From assembly GCF_016904945.1 (NCBI RefSeq), contig NZ_JADIKF010000039.1, positions 248,001-312,000 of the forward strand: a stretch of DNA of 64,000 nucleotides, given 5' to 3'. Under the pieces are notes generated by a model that saw only the letters and a list, made by a program, of their open reading frames with translations, ran no database searches and was not told the DNA's origin. The position numbers and the translations under genes were made by a program. Origin of the DNA: Dyella mobilis (GTDB lineage: Bacteria > Pseudomonadota > Gammaproteobacteria > Xanthomonadales > Rhodanobacteraceae). Of this stretch, positions 62,849-64,000 are shown piece by piece; position 1 is the stretch's first letter; every line of letters starts with the position of its first letter.

Positions 62849-62880
62849 CGGGGCCACGTCTTAATGCGGACGTGGCCCCG
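62849..62880 (-). terminator. hairpin after the ybdD-type gene
   Basis: CGGGGCCACGTC and GACGTGGCCCCG form a perfect 12-bp stem with an 8-nt loop, 29 nt past the stop of the minus-strand ybdD-type gene and upstream of the DUF2127 pair. Minus-strand sequence after it is TTGCTTTGCC, a poor T-tract. Confidence 0.6.
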
Positions 62881-62909
62881 GCATTGCAAGTTTGGCGATG
62901 ACCAAGCGT

Positions 62910-63104
62910 TCAGCAGCAGCGGCCGCCGGTCCCTTTGTAGCGTGCCGATTGTCGCTCGCGGAAGAATTCCGCGTAGGTAGGAATCTTGCGCTCGGGGTGA
63001 TGGGCGCGCAGATGGGCAACGTAGACGTCGTAATCGGGAATGCCGCAACTCAACCGTGCGGCCTGCACCAGGCGGCGCCACCACGTTGAAAGTTGGACGG
63101 TCAT
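62910..63104 (-). CDS. YbdD/YjiX family small protein (CstA-associated)
   Basis: A 64-residue protein of the YbdD/YjiX family, nearly always encoded just after cstA-type pyruvate transporter genes. It shows the family pattern: CGIPDYDVYVAHLRAHHPE, PTYAEFFRERQSARY and the Cys-Cys end (GGRCC). It is proposed to assist the transporter; mechanism unknown. The start ATG 63104 overlaps the cstA stop in ATGA. The frame continues upstream within cstA but only this part resembles the family. Confidence 0.92.
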   Translation of the reverse strand: MTVQLSTWWRRLVQAARLSCGIPDYDVYVAHLRAHHPERKIPTYAEFFRERQSARYKGTGGRCC

Positions 63105-64000
63105 GATTCTTGGCCCACGATGCTGGCCAATGCCACGCGGGGAGCTTCGTGCGCCGTTGGAGTGCGGCTGCGCCAGGCTTTCATCATGGCGTAAATGCTG
63201 AAGCCGCACATGGTCAGCACCAACAGCATGAAGACCGCGGTGAGCGTGGCGTCTACGCTGTTGTTGGTGATGATGCGCTGCATGTCGCCCAGGTTCTTGG
63301 CCGGTCCCATCAGCTTGCCGGCCTGCATGGCCTGGGTGTAGGTCTGGCTTGCGGCGGTAAAGCTGATGGGGCCGGAAAGTTTCTCCCAGCCTGCAGTCAG
63401 GGTGCAGATCACCAGCCACAGCGCCGGCACGCCGGGCACCCACACATAGCGTTCGCGCTTGAGCTTTACCGTCACCACCGTGGCGAGCATCAGCGCAATC
63501 GCCGCGAGCATCTGGTTGGCAATGCCGAACAATGGCCACAAGGTATTGATGCCGCCCAATGGATCCACCGCGCCCTGATAGAGGAAGTAACCCCACAACG
63601 CCACGCAGATGGAAGTGGCCAGCACATTGCCGATCCAGGATTCGGTGCTCTTCAAGGGTTCGTGCACCAGGCCGGCGATTTCCTGAATCATGAAGCGGCC
63701 CACGCGCGTACCGGCATCCACGGTGGTGAGAATGAAGAGCGCCTCGAACAGGATCGCGTAGTGATACCAGAACGCCATCATCCGTTCGCCGGGCAGAATG
63801 TTGTGCAGCAACTGCGCCATGCCCACCGCCAGGGTGGGCGCACCGCCCGCGCGGCTGAGTATGCTGATCTCGCCGATGTCGTGCGCCGTGCGCGACAGCT
63901 CATCCGGCGTCACCACGAAACCCCATTGACTGATTACCGAAGCGGCATGCTCCACGGTGTTGCCGATCAGTGCGGAAGGCGAGTTCATGGCGAAGTACAC
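63101..64000 (-). CDS. cstA: carbon starvation / pyruvate transporter CstA, C-terminal part
   Basis: The last 299 residues of a CstA-family transporter, which takes up pyruvate and some peptides; its 5' part lies beyond the window. The retained segment has helices around GERMMAFWYHYAILFEALFI, GINTLWPLFGIANQMLAAIA and the C-terminal DATLTAVFMLLVLTMCGFSI. FYHYAILFEALFILTTVDAG-type sequence is diagnostic of the family. The Val/Met at the window edge is internal (MNSPSALIG is a known internal motif). The stop overlaps the ybdD-type gene. Confidence 0.95.
   Translation of the reverse strand: MYFAMNSPSALIGNTVEHAASVISQWGFVVTPDELSRTAHDIGEISILSRAGGAPTLAVGMAQLLHNILPGERMMAFWYHYAILFEALFILTTVDAGTRVGRFMIQEIAGLVHEPLKSTESWIGNVLATSICVALWGYFLYQGAVDPLGGINTLWPLFGIANQMLAAIALMLATVVTVKLKRERYVWVPGVPALWLVICTLTAGWEKLSGPISFTAASQTYTQAMQAGKLMGPAKNLGDMQRIITNNSVDATLTAVFMLLVLTMCGFSIYAMMKAWRSRTPTAHEAPRVALASIVGQES

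Overview
The window is one contiguous piece of a high-GC gammaproteobacterial chromosome. Gene content and order point to Xanthomonadales, most likely Rhodanobacteraceae (Dyella, Rhodanobacter or Luteibacter-like): a pilNOPQ operon, lptFG divergent from pepA-holC, xerD followed by dsbC, a rimK pair next to a ColR-like two-component system, and cstA with a ybdD-type gene. This placement is inferred from protein resemblance and synteny; no rRNA or database comparison was available. Coding density is high, many neighbours overlap by 4 bp (ATGA/GTGA), and I see no insertion sequence, prophage or CRISPR array.

Layout. 1-4008: type IV pilus assembly genes pilN (5' end missing), pilO, pilP and pilQ, closed by a strong terminator. 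4137-11201: a six-gene 'Bat/Moco' type operon (MoxR ATPase, DUF58, DUF4381-like, BatA-like VWA, a BatB/BatC VWA-TPR fusion, BatD). 11188-12526: a macrodomain hydrolase gene (minus) and a MarR regulator (plus), separated by a 289-bp element built of three nested inverted repeats. 12604-16115: M28 peptidase, MscL, FAH-family hydrolase and a small secreted protein, all minus. 16365-20863: a MacAB-like exporter operon (adaptor, ATPase, two FtsX permeases). 20906-25403: MFS exporter divergent from a LysR regulator, an EamA exporter and an AraC-Ogt DNA repair fusion. 25486-35145: small membrane protein, Rieske protein, UDP-sugar dehydrogenase, SLC13 transporter, trmB, thiG, thiS, a FecR/WxW-rich secreted protein, tRNA-Gly(CCC), then an aspartic-protease-like gene and rimK.

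35146-35460 has no gene on either strand but holds a promoter, a direct repeat and a strong terminator that together look like a small RNA. It is followed by the two-component system (35461-37435), sdaA and a glutaredoxin-like gene. 39222-40974 is a YceI-cytochrome b561-YceI operon, divergent from a 1219-residue propeller hybrid histidine kinase (41124-44783). 44809-50664: holC and pepA (minus), lptF, lptG, a PIN-domain gene and threonine aldolase (plus). 50701-58437: intracellular PHB depolymerase, RDD protein, xerD, dsbC, purL. 58428-64000: a small membrane protein gene, a GT2 glycosyltransferase, an EamA exporter, a cupin, two tandem DUF2127 paralogues, a ybdD-type gene and the 3' part of cstA.

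Most of the window is ordinary core genome. The most unusual structure is the symmetrical inverted-repeat element at 11713-12001. Its two 34-bp stems are unrelated in sequence, while their loops are reverse-complementary copies of each other. Next in interest are the putative sRNA at about 35230-35348, the BatB-type domain that has lost its metal-binding motif, and an operator-like inverted repeat in front of purL.
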